The notes beneath the pieces are model-generated. The model was given only the letters and a program-made list of their open reading frames with translations. It had not been told where the DNA came from and did no database searches. From NCBI GenBank assembly GCA_944387755.1, contig CALXGC010000119.1, forward strand, positions 1 through 31,517: a stretch of DNA of 31,517 nucleotides, written 5' to 3'. The position numbers and the translations under genes were made by a program. The DNA is from an uncultured Oscillospiraceae bacterium (GTDB lineage: Bacteria; Bacillota_A; Clostridia; Oscillospirales; Oscillospiraceae). Positions 31,028-31,517 of the stretch are shown piece after piece; positions within the stretch are counted from its first letter, which is position 1; the number at the start of each line of letters is the position of its first letter.

Positions 31028-31237
31028 AAAAGTGGAGAAGATAAAAAAATCTGTAATGCTTGCTACGGGAACTTAATGTCAAAGAGAAATCCTCAGAAGA
31101 ATACATAAAGATCTGGTCAGATTTAAAACCACTCGTATGGTGTGGAACAGGCCCCCAGAATCAAAGGAAACTCCCCTCTGAAAACCCGGTTTTGATAAGA
31201 TAGAATAAGTTTTGCAAATTGACAAGCAGATAAAAAG
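31028..31237. other. Low-GC stretch without a recognised gene
   Basis: Nothing coding was recognised. It contains a short palindrome, AAAACC-C-GGTTTT (31181-31193), and may include the left end of the IS256-type element, whose exact terminal repeat could not be fixed. Confidence 0.4.
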
Positions 31238-31310
31238 AGACATGGTTTGCAGAACTCTAGTAGAATGAAGTCGCGACACATCATTCAAGAGGAGACAGCA
31301 AACCATGTCT
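31238..31310 (+). promoter_or_regulatory. Stem-loop hiding the transposase start codon
   Basis: AGACATGGTTTGC (31238-31250) is the exact complement of GCAAACCATGTCT (31298-31310), which contains the transposase ATG. In RNA the start codon would be paired, while the AGAGGAGA ribosome site stays in the 47-base loop. Confidence 0.65.
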
Positions 31311-31372
31311 GAGAAGATTGTACAGCTTAACGAGGAGGGTATCAAGGGTCAGCTTAAGGAATTGGTACGCAG
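31238..31372 (+). mobile_element. IS256-type insertion sequence, 5' remnant
   Basis: The transposase start (MSEKIVQLNEE...KELVRS) matches from memory the IS256-family transposases common in gut Clostridia. The match stops at about 31372, where unrelated sequence begins, so only the leader and the first ~23 codons remain. The outer border on the left is not certain. Confidence 0.7.
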
Positions 31373-31418
31373 CCTACCTTGGAAAGCAAAACAACCGTCT
31401 CATCAATACTTTCGTTAG
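31305..31418 (+). pseudogene. Truncated IS256-family transposase
   Basis: ATG 31305 with AGAGGAGA upstream opens a 37-codon frame. Residues 1-23 look like the N-terminus of an IS256 (mutator-type) transposase; the remaining 14 are unrelated and end at TAG 31416. The DDE catalytic core is absent, so the gene is dead. Confidence 0.72.
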
Positions 31419-31515
31419 GTAGGGAATTACTGTCATTATCGATAATCACGTCTTGCGACGAAACACCATCAAATTCAAGAGGGACTTTGAAACGAACGCT
31501 CTTGATCCAGAGGCC
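31354..31515 (-). other. Partial open frame running off the window, not recognised
   Basis: On the minus strand a frame is open from the window edge to TAA at 31354-31356. It reads GLWIKSVRFKVPLEF... and ends ...DETVVLLSKVG before entering the IS remnant. It may be the 3' part of a gene cut by the element. The VVLLSK stretch recalls the end of some RNA methyltransferases, but the rest does not, so no function is assigned. Confidence 0.3.
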
Positions 31516-31517
31516 GT

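Noticed and set aside
1..31517. CRISPR arrays, tRNA or rRNA genes, prophage genes
   Set aside because: No regularly spaced repeat array, no cloverleaf or rRNA-like sequence, and no phage structural or integrase gene was seen.

Overview
The window reads as chromosome of a GC-rich, gut-type Clostridia, most like the Oscillospiraceae (Flavonifractor/Oscillibacter-like relatives). The evidence is the protein set (FeoB with its Cys-rich partner, VanW, XpaC-like, SLH-domain and NlpC/P60 proteins, TRAP transporter), strong Gram-positive Shine-Dalgarno sequences and the high-GC codon use. No rRNA, tRNA or CRISPR array was recognised. The last ~1 kb is visibly lower in GC and holds broken genes and an IS256-type transposase remnant.

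Layout. 1-2300: 3' part of feoB and two small Cys-rich membrane-anchored proteins, closed by a perfect palindromic terminator. 2304-4727 (-): vanW-like gene and a tightly coupled DUF2461 gene. 5011-6186: XpaC-like membrane protein. 6379-8617: a threonine/serine dehydratase-like PLP enzyme, then a thioredoxin reductase-like flavoprotein without a recognisable NADPH motif, and a thioredoxin with a CMPC active site. 8668-9869 (-): SH3/NlpC-P60 cell-wall hydrolase behind a small unknown gene. 10035-15146: a TetR-type regulator divergent from an exported coiled-coil protein and an MMPL/RND transporter, with a palindrome lying exactly in the promoter spacer. 15147-16526 (-): MATE exporter. 16625-18543: a GNAT-Ogt fusion and a SplB-like radical SAM protein in one operon. 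18570-20665 (-): a second MATE-like protein and a Vat-like acetyltransferase. 20744-22315 (-): GH18-SLH protein.

22406-30420 is the most coherent system. A sigma-54 activator (PAS, AAA+ with GAFTGA, Fis-type HTH) is divergent from a five-gene operon with a near-ideal -24/-12 promoter: DctP, DctQ, DctM and two tandem YtcJ-like amidohydrolases. A perfect 14+14 bp inverted repeat in the intergenic region is a good activator site. The inferred job is inducible uptake and hydrolysis of an unidentified small carboxylated or amide substrate. The two amidohydrolases are nearly identical at both ends but diverged in the middle, which suggests a swapped or diversifying specificity region.

Start codons were chosen by Shine-Dalgarno and promoter position, and several differ from the longest open frame. 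Function calls rest on remembered family motifs; no search was run.
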